A stretch of 64,000 nucleotides of DNA from Mycolicibacterium duvalii (GTDB taxonomy: Bacteria > Actinomycetota > Actinomycetes > Mycobacteriales > Mycobacteriaceae). A program made the translations under genes and the position numbers. Below the pieces are notes generated by a model, which was not told the DNA's origin, ran no database searches, and was given only the letters and a program-made list of their open reading frames with translations. Shown here one piece after another: positions 25,664 through 34,472 of the stretch. How positions within the stretch are numbered: the first letter of the stretch is position 1; every line of letters starts with the position of its first letter. Location: the NCBI RefSeq assembly GCF_010726645.1, contig NZ_AP022563.1, positions 2,108,001 to 2,172,000 of the forward strand, given 5' to 3'.

Positions 25664-27361
25664 CCCACCCTCGGTCGGTTCGAAGTTGAAGAACGTCGAC
25701 ACGGCGAAGTCGCCTAAGGCCAGCAGAATCTGGTCGAACAATCCCAGTGGAGTGCTCGGTACCGGCACAGCGGTCGCCGTCGCGCTGCCCGCGCGAGTCG
25801 GAATCTGGATGGTTGCGCCCGCCGCAGCGTAGCTGCCCTCGTCGGTTCCCGCGAACATGTCGTTGGCCCAGCCCGCGATCAGACTTTTGGCCGCCTCGAC
25901 ATTCTCGGTCAGCGGATTTCCCGTGACGACGTTGGCAATGAATTGGACGATCGGATTCCCGCCCTGCATCGTGTCGACGTGTGAACCACCGGCCAGTTGG
26001 AACCCGTTGAATGCGTGGGGTCGCTGAGCCGCCAACGCGTCGCTGACGGCACCATACCCGCTCAAGAAGGAGCCGGCCGACGACAAGTTGTACACCGGCA
26101 GCGTCGCCGGTAGGTCGCCCAACGCGAGGAAGTCGCGGTCGTTGGAGACTCCGTCGAGCAGCACGATGCCGGCCACGTCGGCGATCGTGCCGTCGTCCAT
26201 GGCACCCGCCGCGCCGACGACGGCCTGGGCGCCGTAGGAGTGACCCATCAGCACGACGCGCTGCCCCAGGGCCACGTCGTAGTTGAGGGCCTGGCTCGCG
26301 CTGTCCGTCAGTGCGTCCCGGTCACCGACGAACAATCGGGCGATGGCCTGCTGCATCGGGACTCCGGCGAGCCAAAACGCATCCGGCGCAAAGAAGTTCG
26401 ATGTCAGCGACGGGGCGACGACGATGCTGTGTGTCTCCTCGGCCAGCGCCGCAAGGGTGTAGCTGTAGGACCTCGCGTTGGTGATGAAGCCGTGCTGGAA
26501 GTAGATCAAGCGCTCCAGGTCGGCATTCTCGGGCACGTACCAGTCGGCAGGCACCTCGCGGCCGGGCGCAATCTCCAGCGCGGACGTACGCAGGGTCACC
26601 GTGCTGCCAGGCGGCAGCTGCGGAGGACCCTGGAACAGATGGAACCCGATCGTGAAGATGTTGAAGAAGACCGTGCCGAGCAGATCGAGTACCGACGGCG
26701 GGTTCGCAAAGGCCGCAGAAGTGTTCGGCGCGGCTGCCATCGCGATCATCGTGGCCGTGGTCGGCGCCGCACCGGGCTCTGGAACAGGGTCTTCGGCGAC
26801 CGCGAGCGACACGGCTGCCGGCTCCTCGGTGAGGGTAGCAGCGGGCTCGGTCGCGGATTGAGCGGGGTCAGCGCTCGACGGGTTCTTGGTGACGGCCGCC
26901 GGGTGTTCCCCCGAGGCTGGCACGGCCTCGGGCTCCTCGCGGACGGTCCGGGCCACAGCGGCTGAGCGCCTGTCGGGACGGTCGACCGTGGGCTGCGACG
27001 GTTCGTCGGCGGACTCCGGCTCGACCGGTTCCTCGGTGGTCACGTCCTCGTCGGCGGGCTCCGATTCCGGCTCGGACTCGACCGCTCCGGAACCCTGCGC
27101 CGGCGTCGTCGTGTCGCCGAGTTGGTGAGCCGACGCGGACCCGGGCGTCGGCAGCTTGTCCGGGTCGGAATTCTCGGCGGTATCCGAGGGCTTCGAGAGC
27201 TTCGACGACTCAGACGACTCCGAGGACTTCGGCGTGTTCGATCCCGAGTCCGAACCGGGCTCGGGGCCAGCCGCCGCGACGCCGGCACCCGCGAGCACGA
27301 CTAGCCACATTCCGACGGCCAGCATTGCCGCGATCAGCCAGACGAAGGATCGGTATGCCAT
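25649..27361 (-). CDS. Secreted alpha/beta hydrolase with long disordered N-terminal region
   Basis: 570 residues. Residues 1-32 form a signal peptide (AYRSFVWLIAAMLAVG...AGVAAAG). Residues about 33-210 are rich in Pro, Ser, Glu and Ala and look disordered. The catalytic domain follows, with QHGF (about 289-292) as the oxyanion region, nucleophile Ser375 in GHSYGAQ and LLDGVSND after it. The layout suggests an exported or wall-associated esterase/lipase or PE-PPE-like domain hydrolase. The ATG at 27361 begins the signal peptide. It is convergent with the FadD gene. Confidence 0.75.
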   Translation of the reverse strand: MAYRSFVWLIAAMLAVGMWLVVLAGAGVAAAGPEPGSDSGSNTPKSSESSESSKLSKPSDTAENSDPDKLPTPGSASAHQLGDTTTPAQGSGAVESEPESEPADEDVTTEEPVEPESADEPSQPTVDRPDRRSAAVARTVREEPEAVPASGEHPAAVTKNPSSADPAQSATEPAATLTEEPAAVSLAVAEDPVPEPGAAPTTATMIAMAAAPNTSAAFANPPSVLDLLGTVFFNIFTIGFHLFQGPPQLPPGSTVTLRTSALEIAPGREVPADWYVPENADLERLIYFQHGFITNARSYSYTLAALAEETHSIVVAPSLTSNFFAPDAFWLAGVPMQQAIARLFVGDRDALTDSASQALNYDVALGQRVVLMGHSYGAQAVVGAAGAMDDGTIADVAGIVLLDGVSNDRDFLALGDLPATLPVYNLSSAGSFLSGYGAVSDALAAQRPHAFNGFQLAGGSHVDTMQGGNPIVQFIANVVTGNPLTENVEAAKSLIAGWANDMFAGTDEGSYAAAGATIQIPTRAGSATATAVPVPSTPLGLFDQILLALGDFAVSTFFNFEPTEGGLVLI

Positions 27362-27467
27362 GCTGCCACTCTTCGGCGTTGGGGAAGGTGGGATCACGGT
27401 ACCGACGACGCGACGGTCATTTCACCGGTTCGGCGGAACCCAGCAATTCGGCTGAGGGTTGAACTGA

Positions 27468-27770
27468 TCAGTCGCTGGCGGGCAACGGCTTGGCCTCCTT
27501 GAGCGTCAGCGCCGTGGTCCCGACAGTCAGCGTCCCCGCACCCGCCTTGGTGACGAGGACTTCGGCATCGGTCGCGTCGACATAGCGCTTGCCCATCGCA
27601 TTGCCGTCGGCGAACGCCGGGTCCGGCGTGGCACCGTCAGGGCGGGCGGCATCCAGCGGCAGCATCGGCTGACCGCCGCACCGCAGATCGTCGAGACTCT
27701 CACTGGACTTGACGACGATGACCTGGGTGTCGCACACCTGGCTCTGCAGTCGAGTTCCGTTCTTGAACAT
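27468..27770 (-). CDS. Conserved-looking small protein of unknown function, FadD-linked
   Basis: 100 residues, no recognised domain. It contains two cysteines (SQVCDTQVIVV and DLRCGGQPM) about 20 residues apart, in an arrangement that could bind metal. The ATG at 27770 has AAGGGA 6 nt upstream and lies 11 bp after the FadD stop, so it is the second gene of that operon. The position suggests an accessory role to the CoA ligase, but this is inference only. Confidence 0.6.
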   Translation of the reverse strand: MFKNGTRLQSQVCDTQVIVVKSSESLDDLRCGGQPMLPLDAARPDGATPDPAFADGNAMGKRYVDATDAEVLVTKAGAGTLTVGTTALTLKEAKPLPASD

Positions 27771-27781
27771 GTTGTGTCCCT

Positions 27782-29281
27782 TCACTTATCGGCGTTTGCG
27801 TCGCGGAGGTTTTCGATGATCTCGCGGCGCAGGAGCTTTCCGGTGGCGTTGGTCGGCAACTCGTCGCAGAAGACGACGCGGTCCGGCGTGCGTGATCCTC
27901 GCAAGAACTTGCGGACGTGTTCACGTAATTCGTCGGCATCCGGATCGACACCTGCAGCCGGGACGACCACGGCGACAATAGCCTGGCCCCACTGCGGATC
28001 CTCAACCCCCACCACGGCAACCTGGTGCACGTGCGGATGCTCGACGAGGACATCCTCCAGTTCGGCCGGCGCGATGTTCTCCCCACCACGGATGATGGTG
28101 TCGTCAGAGCGCCCGGTGATGAACAGGTAGCCCGCGTCGTCGAGCATCGCGATGTCCTTGGTGGGAAACCAGCCCTGCTCGTCCAGCATCGACCCGATGC
28201 CGGTGTACTTGCCGGAAACCTGCTCACCCCGCACGAAGAGTTCGCCCACCTCGCCCGGCCCGAGCACACTGCCGTCATCGCCCCGGATCTGCACCTCGAT
28301 GCCCGGCACCGGCTGGCCGACCGAGCCCAGCCGCTTGGCCGCGGCTTCGTCGGGATTGCCGTGCGCGGTGCGGTGGTCTTCGGGAGTCAGAACCGCGATA
28401 GTGGAGCTGGTCTCGGTCAGACCGTAGGCGTTGACGAAGCCGACGTGTGGCAGCAGCTGAAGCGCTTTGCGCACCAACGGAAGGCCGACTTTCGACCCGC
28501 CGTAAGCCAGGTTGCGCAGGGTCGGCAGTTCCACCGGCTCCTGCTCAAGGGCCGTGACGATCCGGTCGAGCATGGTGGGCACCACGGTCGCGGTGGTGAC
28601 TTTTTCGTCGGCAACCAGCCGCACCCAGTCGCGGGCGTCGAAATTGGCCAGGTAGACCATCTTGCGACCGGCGTACAGGTTCGACATCGCCGCATTGACC
28701 CCGGCGATGTGATACGGCGGCACACAGATCAACGCCGCGTCGGTGTCGTCAGCCGAATCGAATTCGACCGTTCCGGTGATGTAGCTGGTCAGGTTTGCGT
28801 GGGACAGCTCGACGGCCTTCGGCTTCGAGGTGGTGCCCGAGGTGAACAGAACGATCGCGACGGCCTCGGGATCGGCGAACTCCGCGGCCGGTTCCGCGGT
28901 GGGCGCCGCGGCCAGGAATTCCTCGGAACTCAGTACGCGCTTGCCTGCGTCACCGATCATCTCGCGATAGCGCTCGTCGACGATCACCAGCGGGTCGGGC
29001 AGCCGCCCGATCAGCTCCTGGACACCTTCGGCACTCAGCCGGTAGTTGATCGGCGTGTATGCCCTGCCCGCGCGCGCCGACGCGAAAATCAGCAACGGCT
29101 GCATGACGCCGCCCGACCCGACATACACCACGTGCTCGGCATCCGAGGCGGCGATCACACCCGCGCCGCCGTCGGCCAGCTCGCTGAGTTCGGCGGTGGT
29201 CAACCGGTTAGGGCCATCTACCAGCGCAATCCGCTCAGGATGGCCCGACACCGCCATTTCCAACAACAACGAAATGCTCAA
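27782..29281 (-). CDS. Acyl-CoA synthetase (FadD-like)
   Basis: 499 residues with LFTSGTTSKPKAVELSHANL (ATP loop; SK replaces the usual GxPKG form), NAYGLTETSS, TGRSDDTIIRGGENIAPAE and NATGKLLRRE (catalytic Lys). It activates an organic acid to its CoA ester. It is divergent from the lipid-transfer thiolase gene at 29421, with the CTATA-N4-TATAG operator between them. Probable entry step for the substrate handled by the neighbouring genes. Confidence 0.85.
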   Translation of the reverse strand: MSISLLLEMAVSGHPERIALVDGPNRLTTAELSELADGGAGVIAASDAEHVVYVGSGGVMQPLLIFASARAGRAYTPINYRLSAEGVQELIGRLPDPLVIVDERYREMIGDAGKRVLSSEEFLAAAPTAEPAAEFADPEAVAIVLFTSGTTSKPKAVELSHANLTSYITGTVEFDSADDTDAALICVPPYHIAGVNAAMSNLYAGRKMVYLANFDARDWVRLVADEKVTTATVVPTMLDRIVTALEQEPVELPTLRNLAYGGSKVGLPLVRKALQLLPHVGFVNAYGLTETSSTIAVLTPEDHRTAHGNPDEAAAKRLGSVGQPVPGIEVQIRGDDGSVLGPGEVGELFVRGEQVSGKYTGIGSMLDEQGWFPTKDIAMLDDAGYLFITGRSDDTIIRGGENIAPAELEDVLVEHPHVHQVAVVGVEDPQWGQAIVAVVVPAAGVDPDADELREHVRKFLRGSRTPDRVVFCDELPTNATGKLLRREIIENLRDANADK

Positions 29282-29340
29282 CGCCCTCAGCTTTCACCCG
29301 CAACTTCATCAGCCAGTCCACCGCAATGGAACGGTGAGGC

Positions 29341-29365
29341 GATTCTAGACCCGAGCCCTAGAATC
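29341..29365. promoter_or_regulatory. Inverted repeat GATTCTAG-N9-CTAGAATC
   Basis: Perfect 8-bp arms at 29341-29348 and 29358-29365 in the divergent gap between the FadD and thiolase genes, directly beside the site at 29368. Because the genes diverge, an operator is more likely than a terminator. Confidence 0.5.
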
Positions 29366-29367
29366 AG

Positions 29368-29381
29368 CTATATGGTTATAG
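29368..29381. promoter_or_regulatory. Operator candidate CTATATGGTTATAG, shared with 58374
   Basis: Palindrome CTATA-N4-TATAG. The same 14 bp with one change (CTATATAGTTATAG) lies at 58374-58387 in another divergent promoter of the same type. This links the two gene blocks. Confidence 0.65.
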
Positions 29382-29420
29382 AGTTAGCGCACTTGAGTCA
29401 AAGCACACCCCAGGAGAACA

Positions 29421-30575
29421 ATGAGTAGCACGCCCGAGATCGCCATCATCGGCGTCGGACTCCACCCGTTCGGGCGGTACGAGGATCGCTCGGCACTGGA
29501 AATGGGTGCCGTCGCGATCAGCAGGGCGCTGCAGGACGCCGGTGTGGCCTGGTCCGACGTGGGCAGCCTATATGCGGGCAGCCTGGAGGTGAACAACCCC
29601 GAGGCGGTCACCGGCCTGGCCGGCATGACCGGGCTGCCGGCGCGGGCAACGCTGAGCGGCTGCGCCACCGGGAACTCCCTGCTCACCCTCGCCGCCCGCG
29701 ACGTGCAACTCGGCGAGGCCGATATCGCGGTCGGCGTCGGCTTGGACAAGCATCCGCGAGGCGCCTTCGGCGCCGACCCCTCGGTGTCCGGGCTGCCGCA
29801 GTGGTACGGGGATCAGGGCATGTTCCTGACCACGCACTACTTCGGCACCAAGATCATGCGATACATGCACGATCACGGCATCAGCGAGGAGACGCTGGCC
29901 AGGGTCGCCGCCAAGAACTTCGAAAACGGTGCGCTGGCGCCGCACGCGTGGCGCCGCAAGCCGATGAGCATCGAGGCGATCCTCAATTCGCCGGTCGTGA
30001 ATGCACCACTGCGCCAGTACATGTACTGCAACCCCAACGAGGGCGCCGCCGCAGTGGTGGTGTGCCGCGCGGACAAGGCCAAGCAGTACACCGACACTCC
30101 CATCTACCTGCGTTCGACGGCACTGCGCAGCCGGCGCGAAGGCGCGTACGAACTGCTGCGGACGTCGATCGAACTGCCCATCGTGCCCGGCACCACGGCC
30201 GAGGCGGCCGCGGCGGCATACGAACTGGCCGGCATCGGTCCCGAGGACGTCGACGTCGCACAGCTGCAGGACACCGATTCCGGCTCGGAGATCATCCACA
30301 TGGCCGAGACCGGCCTGTGCAAGCACGGCGAGCAGGAGGCTCTGCTGGCCGACGGTGCCACCAAGATCGGCGGTCGCCTGCCCGTCAACACCGACGGCGG
30401 CTTGCTGGCCAATGGCGAGCCGGTCGGCGCATCGGGCCTGCGCCAGGTCTACGAGCTGGTGCAGCAATTGCGCGGCACCGCTGGCGATCGTCAGGTACCC
30501 GATGACCCGCGAGTCGGCCTGGCTCAGCTGTACGGGGCGCCCGGGACAGCCGCGGTCGCGATTCTGTCCAAGTAA
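29421..30575 (+). CDS. Thiolase-fold lipid-transfer protein (SCP-x/Ltp-like)
   Basis: 384 residues of the non-classical thiolase family: Cys in LSGCATGNS (about residue 81) at the nucleophile position, and an SCP-x-like sequence without the classical GHP and CAGGG end motifs. In mycobacteria such proteins (Ltp/thiolase) act in side-chain cleavage of steroids, including retro-aldol steps. It begins a four-gene run: thiolase, P450, FadD and FadE. CAGGAG precedes the ATG. Confidence 0.8.
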   Translation: MSSTPEIAIIGVGLHPFGRYEDRSALEMGAVAISRALQDAGVAWSDVGSLYAGSLEVNNPEAVTGLAGMTGLPARATLSGCATGNSLLTLAARDVQLGEADIAVGVGLDKHPRGAFGADPSVSGLPQWYGDQGMFLTTHYFGTKIMRYMHDHGISEETLARVAAKNFENGALAPHAWRRKPMSIEAILNSPVVNAPLRQYMYCNPNEGAAAVVVCRADKAKQYTDTPIYLRSTALRSRREGAYELLRTSIELPIVPGTTAEAAAAAYELAGIGPEDVDVAQLQDTDSGSEIIHMAETGLCKHGEQEALLADGATKIGGRLPVNTDGGLLANGEPVGASGLRQVYELVQQLRGTAGDRQVPDDPRVGLAQLYGAPGTAAVAILSK

Positions 30576-30598
30576 CCGCCAGCGGGAGGAAAGTGCCG

Positions 30599-31819
30599 AT
30601 GTCCGACACCCGGACTCAACATTGTCCGCGCGCCGAAGTGGATCTGGATCACCATTCTCCTGAGTTCCGCGAAGACCCGTACGGCCGGTTCCGTGAGTTG
30701 CGTGAATCGGGTTGCCCTGTCGCGCATTCCGACCACTACGACGGTTTCTGGGCGCTGACCGACTACTCATCGGTGTTCGACGCGGCCCGCGACGACGAGC
30801 TGTTCAACTCCTATCCGTCGGTCGGTGTGCCGGCCAGCGGCATGCCGTTCCCGATCCTGCCGATCGAATCCGATCCACCGCAGACCCTGGAGCTGCGCCA
30901 GGTGACCTTGCGGCAGTTCTCCCCCGGGTCGGCAGAGAAGGCACGAGAGATAGCCGTCGAGATGACCACCGCGGCCATCGACGAATTCATCGAACGCGGT
31001 GAGTGCGACATCGTCGGGGAGTTGACGACCCCGATGCCGGCCCGGCTGATTCTGCGGCTGCTGAACTGGGACGAGTCGCGGTACCTGGACTGGGTGCACT
31101 GGGTGCACACCACCGTGCACGACCGGGCACACGATCCGGACAATGCCGCCATGGCGGGCATGGAACTGTTCGGCGAGATCAACAAGCAGATGGAGCAGCG
31201 GCGCGCCGAGGGCCTGGGCGACGATCTGTTCAGCGACATCCTGCGCGGCACGCTCGACGGCAAGCCGCTCGACGACATCCAGATCACCATGTACGGCTTC
31301 CTGATGATGCTGGGCGGTATGGACACGACCAGCGGATTCACTGGGAACGTGCTGTTGCGACTCTGCGAGGACCGCGAATTGCGCGACCGCCTGATCGCCG
31401 ATCCGGTCCTGATCAAGACCGGCACCGACGAACTGCTTCGGGTGTTCACTCCGACGCTCGGCCTGGCTCGTACGGTGTCGCGCGACACCGAATTCCACGG
31501 CCAGCAGCTGTCCCAGGGTGACCGGGCGATCCTGATGTGGGCCGCGGCGAACCGCGATCCGGCCATGTTCGAGAATCCGGACGAGCTGGATCTGGCCCGC
31601 GCGAACGCCAAGAAGCAGATGTCATTCGGCGTGGGTATCCACCGCTGCCTCGGCTCGCACTACGCCAAGATGATGTTCCAGGTCATGCTCACCCAGATAC
31701 TGGAGCGGCTGCCCGATTTCGAGCTGGCCGGTGACTACGAGCGTTTCGAGGACGCTGGCGAGGTGCACGCCGTACGCAAGCTGCCGATCAAGTTCACGCC
31801 CGGCCCGCGGATCAGTTGA
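30599..31819 (+). CDS. Cytochrome P450
   Basis: 406 residues. Haem motif FGVGIHRCLG (Cys about 350), I-helix MLGGMDTTSGF and the K-helix DELLR. GGMDTT is a standard oxygen-activating I-helix, unlike the P450 at 16360. The ATG at 30599 is chosen over the GTG at 30593 because GGGAGGA then has proper spacing. It sits between the thiolase and FadD genes, with no ferredoxin beside it. Likely hydroxylates the compound before CoA activation. Confidence 0.88.
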   Translation: MSDTRTQHCPRAEVDLDHHSPEFREDPYGRFRELRESGCPVAHSDHYDGFWALTDYSSVFDAARDDELFNSYPSVGVPASGMPFPILPIESDPPQTLELRQVTLRQFSPGSAEKAREIAVEMTTAAIDEFIERGECDIVGELTTPMPARLILRLLNWDESRYLDWVHWVHTTVHDRAHDPDNAAMAGMELFGEINKQMEQRRAEGLGDDLFSDILRGTLDGKPLDDIQITMYGFLMMLGGMDTTSGFTGNVLLRLCEDRELRDRLIADPVLIKTGTDELLRVFTPTLGLARTVSRDTEFHGQQLSQGDRAILMWAAANRDPAMFENPDELDLARANAKKQMSFGVGIHRCLGSHYAKMMFQVMLTQILERLPDFELAGDYERFEDAGEVHAVRKLPIKFTPGPRIS

Positions 31820-31828
31820 CCTCTGCCC

Positions 31829-33319
31829 GTGACCATCTCGACCATCGCAGGGCTTCTGGACCACTGTGCGGCCGAACGGCCGAACCGGCCACTGCTACTG
31901 GACGTTGCGGGCGCGACGCTGACGGTGTCACAGGTCGCCGACCTCAGTTCGGCGGCCACCCGGTGGCTGCGGGACGCCGGCGTGCGACCCGACATGACCG
32001 TCGCCTGGCAGTTGCCGTCACACATCAACGCGGCAGTGACGATGCTGGCACTGTCCCGCATGTCCGTCACGCAGGCCCCGGTACTGCACCTCTATCGCGA
32101 GCGCGAGGTGCGCACGACACTTGATGTCGCGGGCGCCGACATTCTGTTGGTCGACCCGTCGACGGCAGGCAACGCGCCCGCCGATATCCCGACGGTCGTG
32201 ATACCGGACGATCTGCTCGACCTCCTGCGCACAACGCCGCGGCCCGACGCCGAACCGGACGGGCCACGCACCACGACCGATCCGCACTGGGTGTATTTCA
32301 CCTCGGGTACCACCGGTCGTCCCAAGGGGGTGAGGCACACAGATGCCAGCCTGCTCAATGCCTCCCGCGGCTTCGTCTCCCACCTGGGGCTGGGCAGCTA
32401 TCCCGACGAGGTCGGCAACATCGCCTTCCCGATCGCGCACGTCGGCGGAATCATCTACGTTGTGGCCACGCTGCTCGGCGACTTTCCGGCGCTGCTGATC
32501 CCCAAGGTCTCTGTCGAGGAGCTGCCCGGGCTGCTCGCCGAACACCGGGTGACGGTGTCCGGCGCCAGCACCGCCTTCTACCAGATGCTATTGGCGGCTC
32601 AAATCGCCGCGGCCACGGACGAAATGCTGATGCCGTCGCTGCGCATGCTGGTCGGTGGCGGTGCCGCCTGCCCGCCCGAAGTGCACCACCAGGTACGGCA
32701 ACGGTTGGGCATTCGGGTGGTGCACGCGTACGGCATGACCGAGGCACCGATGATCTGCGTCAGCGAGGCGACCGACACCGACGAACAACTCGCGGGCAGC
32801 GCGGGGCGGCCGATCCCCGGTTCACAGGTGCGGATCGCCCCGAGCGGTGAGATCGAGGTGCGCGGAGACAATCTGGCAGCGGGCTATGTCGACACCGAGC
32901 AGTGGGAGCGAGCGCTGACCGCCGACGGCTGGTTCCGCACTGGGGACCGCGGGCACCTACGGCCCGACGGCCGCATCGTGGTCACCGGACGAACCAAGGA
33001 TCTGATCATCCGTAAGGGCGAGAACATCGCGCCCGACGAGATCGAGAACGAGTTGTTGGCTCATCCGCTCGTCGACGACATCGCGGTGCTGGGCCAGCCC
33101 GACGAACTGCGCGGTGAGCTGGTGTGCGCGGTGGTGCGGCGATCGCCCCGCCATCGTGATGTCACCCTCGACGAACTGTGCGCGTTCCTCGACGACCGCG
33201 GACTGATGAAGCAGAAGTGGCCGGAGCGCCTCGTCATCGTTGACGAGTTCCCGGTGACCGGATTGGGCAAGGTGGCCAAATCCGAACTGGCCCGGCGAAT
33301 CACAGGAGGAAACCCATGA
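31829..33319 (+). CDS. Acyl-CoA synthetase (FadD-like)
   Basis: 496 residues. TSGTTGRPKGVRH (about 155-167), HAYGMTEAP, TGRTKDLIIRKGENIAP and TGLGKVAKSE (catalytic Lys) define an AMP-forming ligase. The GTG is 9 bp after the P450 stop; the end overlaps the FadE gene by 4 bp. Together with the neighbouring P450 and FadE it forms a hydroxylation, activation and dehydrogenation series. Confidence 0.85.
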   Translation: MTISTIAGLLDHCAAERPNRPLLLDVAGATLTVSQVADLSSAATRWLRDAGVRPDMTVAWQLPSHINAAVTMLALSRMSVTQAPVLHLYREREVRTTLDVAGADILLVDPSTAGNAPADIPTVVIPDDLLDLLRTTPRPDAEPDGPRTTTDPHWVYFTSGTTGRPKGVRHTDASLLNASRGFVSHLGLGSYPDEVGNIAFPIAHVGGIIYVVATLLGDFPALLIPKVSVEELPGLLAEHRVTVSGASTAFYQMLLAAQIAAATDEMLMPSLRMLVGGGAACPPEVHHQVRQRLGIRVVHAYGMTEAPMICVSEATDTDEQLAGSAGRPIPGSQVRIAPSGEIEVRGDNLAAGYVDTEQWERALTADGWFRTGDRGHLRPDGRIVVTGRTKDLIIRKGENIAPDEIENELLAHPLVDDIAVLGQPDELRGELVCAVVRRSPRHRDVTLDELCAFLDDRGLMKQKWPERLVIVDEFPVTGLGKVAKSELARRITGGNP

Positions 33320-34470
33320 CAGCGTTGGCGAACGACGAACGTCAGGAACTCGCGCAGTCAGTACGGGCTGCCTGCGACCGGATGGCCTCCGAGGAGCGGG
33401 TGCGTGCCGTCGCCTACGGCGAGGGCACGGACAGTCTCGAGGGCGGCTCCGGTTTCGATCCTGCGCTCTGGGACGTGTTGTGCAACCAGGTGGGAGTGGC
33501 GGCCATCGCGCTGCCCGAACATCTAGGGGGCGCCGGCTACGGCGCATCGGCGCTGGGGGTGGTCGCCCATGAATTGGGCCGAGCACTGGCACCGGTGCCG
33601 TTCATCAGTTCCGCCGTGCTGGCGACAGGGCTGCTGCTCGACTTGGCCGAGCACGATCCCGACGCGGACAAGCGGCTCGCCGCGCTTGCCGAAGGCCGGC
33701 GGATCGCCGCGGCGGCCGTCACCGAGGACGGCGGGCTGTGGCACCGGAATGCAGTGACGCTGAAGGCAACTCAGTCCGGCGAAGGATGGCACGTCGACGG
33801 TACCGTGCGTCATGTGCTCGGCGGCACCGTCGCCGACGATCTCATCGTGGTCGCCAATGCCCCTGACGGTGAGCCCGCGGTTTTCCTCCTCGACCCGTCG
33901 AGCGACACCGTCGTCACCGAGCCCGAGGACGTGCTGGACGGCAGCCGTCCGATGGCCACCATCACGCTGAATACCGCGCCCGCGATACGGCTGTCCGCCG
34001 GTCCCGTCGATGACGTCATCGAGCGCAATGTCAGTGTGGCGCTGGCGGTGCTGTCGGCCGAACAGGTCGGGGCGTGCGAGCGGGTGCTTGAGATCGCGGC
34101 CGACTACGCCAGAACCCGGGAGCAGTTCGGCCGCCCCATCGGCAGCTTCCAGGCCATCAAACACAAGTGCGCCGACATGCTGGTCGATCTCGAGTGGGCG
34201 CGCTCGGCTTCGCAGGCGGCGCTGCAGGCACTGGACGGCAACGTGGGCGCCGCCGACGAATCGGACTGGCGCGCAAGCATGGCCAAGGCGGTGTGCTCGG
34301 AGTCGCTGCGCAACGCGGCGCACGCCAACGTCCAGATTCACGGCGGGATCGGCTTCACCTGGGAAGACTCCGCGCATCTCTACCTGCGACGGGCCCGGAC
34401 CGACGAGGTGGTGTTCGGCTCACCGGCCCAACACTGGGACCGTCTGGCCACGCTGATCAAGTTGACCTGA
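33316..34470 (+). CDS. Acyl-CoA dehydrogenase (FadE-like)
   Basis: 384 residues. DYARTREQFGRPIGSFQAIKHKCADM is the FAD/substrate helix and the C-terminal QIHGGIGFTWEDSAHLYLRRA closes the fold. The usual YEGT catalytic-Glu motif is absent. That fits the beta-type subunits of alpha2beta2 FadE enzymes known from mycobacterial steroid degradation. No alpha partner is next to it; the nearest is at 39064. ATGA overlap with the upstream ligase. Its stop is 2 bp from the convergent sulfotransferase gene. Confidence 0.82.
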   Translation: MTALANDERQELAQSVRAACDRMASEERVRAVAYGEGTDSLEGGSGFDPALWDVLCNQVGVAAIALPEHLGGAGYGASALGVVAHELGRALAPVPFISSAVLATGLLLDLAEHDPDADKRLAALAEGRRIAAAAVTEDGGLWHRNAVTLKATQSGEGWHVDGTVRHVLGGTVADDLIVVANAPDGEPAVFLLDPSSDTVVTEPEDVLDGSRPMATITLNTAPAIRLSAGPVDDVIERNVSVALAVLSAEQVGACERVLEIAADYARTREQFGRPIGSFQAIKHKCADMLVDLEWARSASQAALQALDGNVGAADESDWRASMAKAVCSESLRNAAHANVQIHGGIGFTWEDSAHLYLRRARTDEVVFGSPAQHWDRLATLIKLT

Positions 34471-34472
34471 CC

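Noticed and set aside
29368..29381. KstR/KstR2 operator
   Set aside because: The sequence CTATATGGTTATAG matches neither the AAC-N2-GTT-type KstR box nor the CAAG-N2-CTTG-type KstR2 box.
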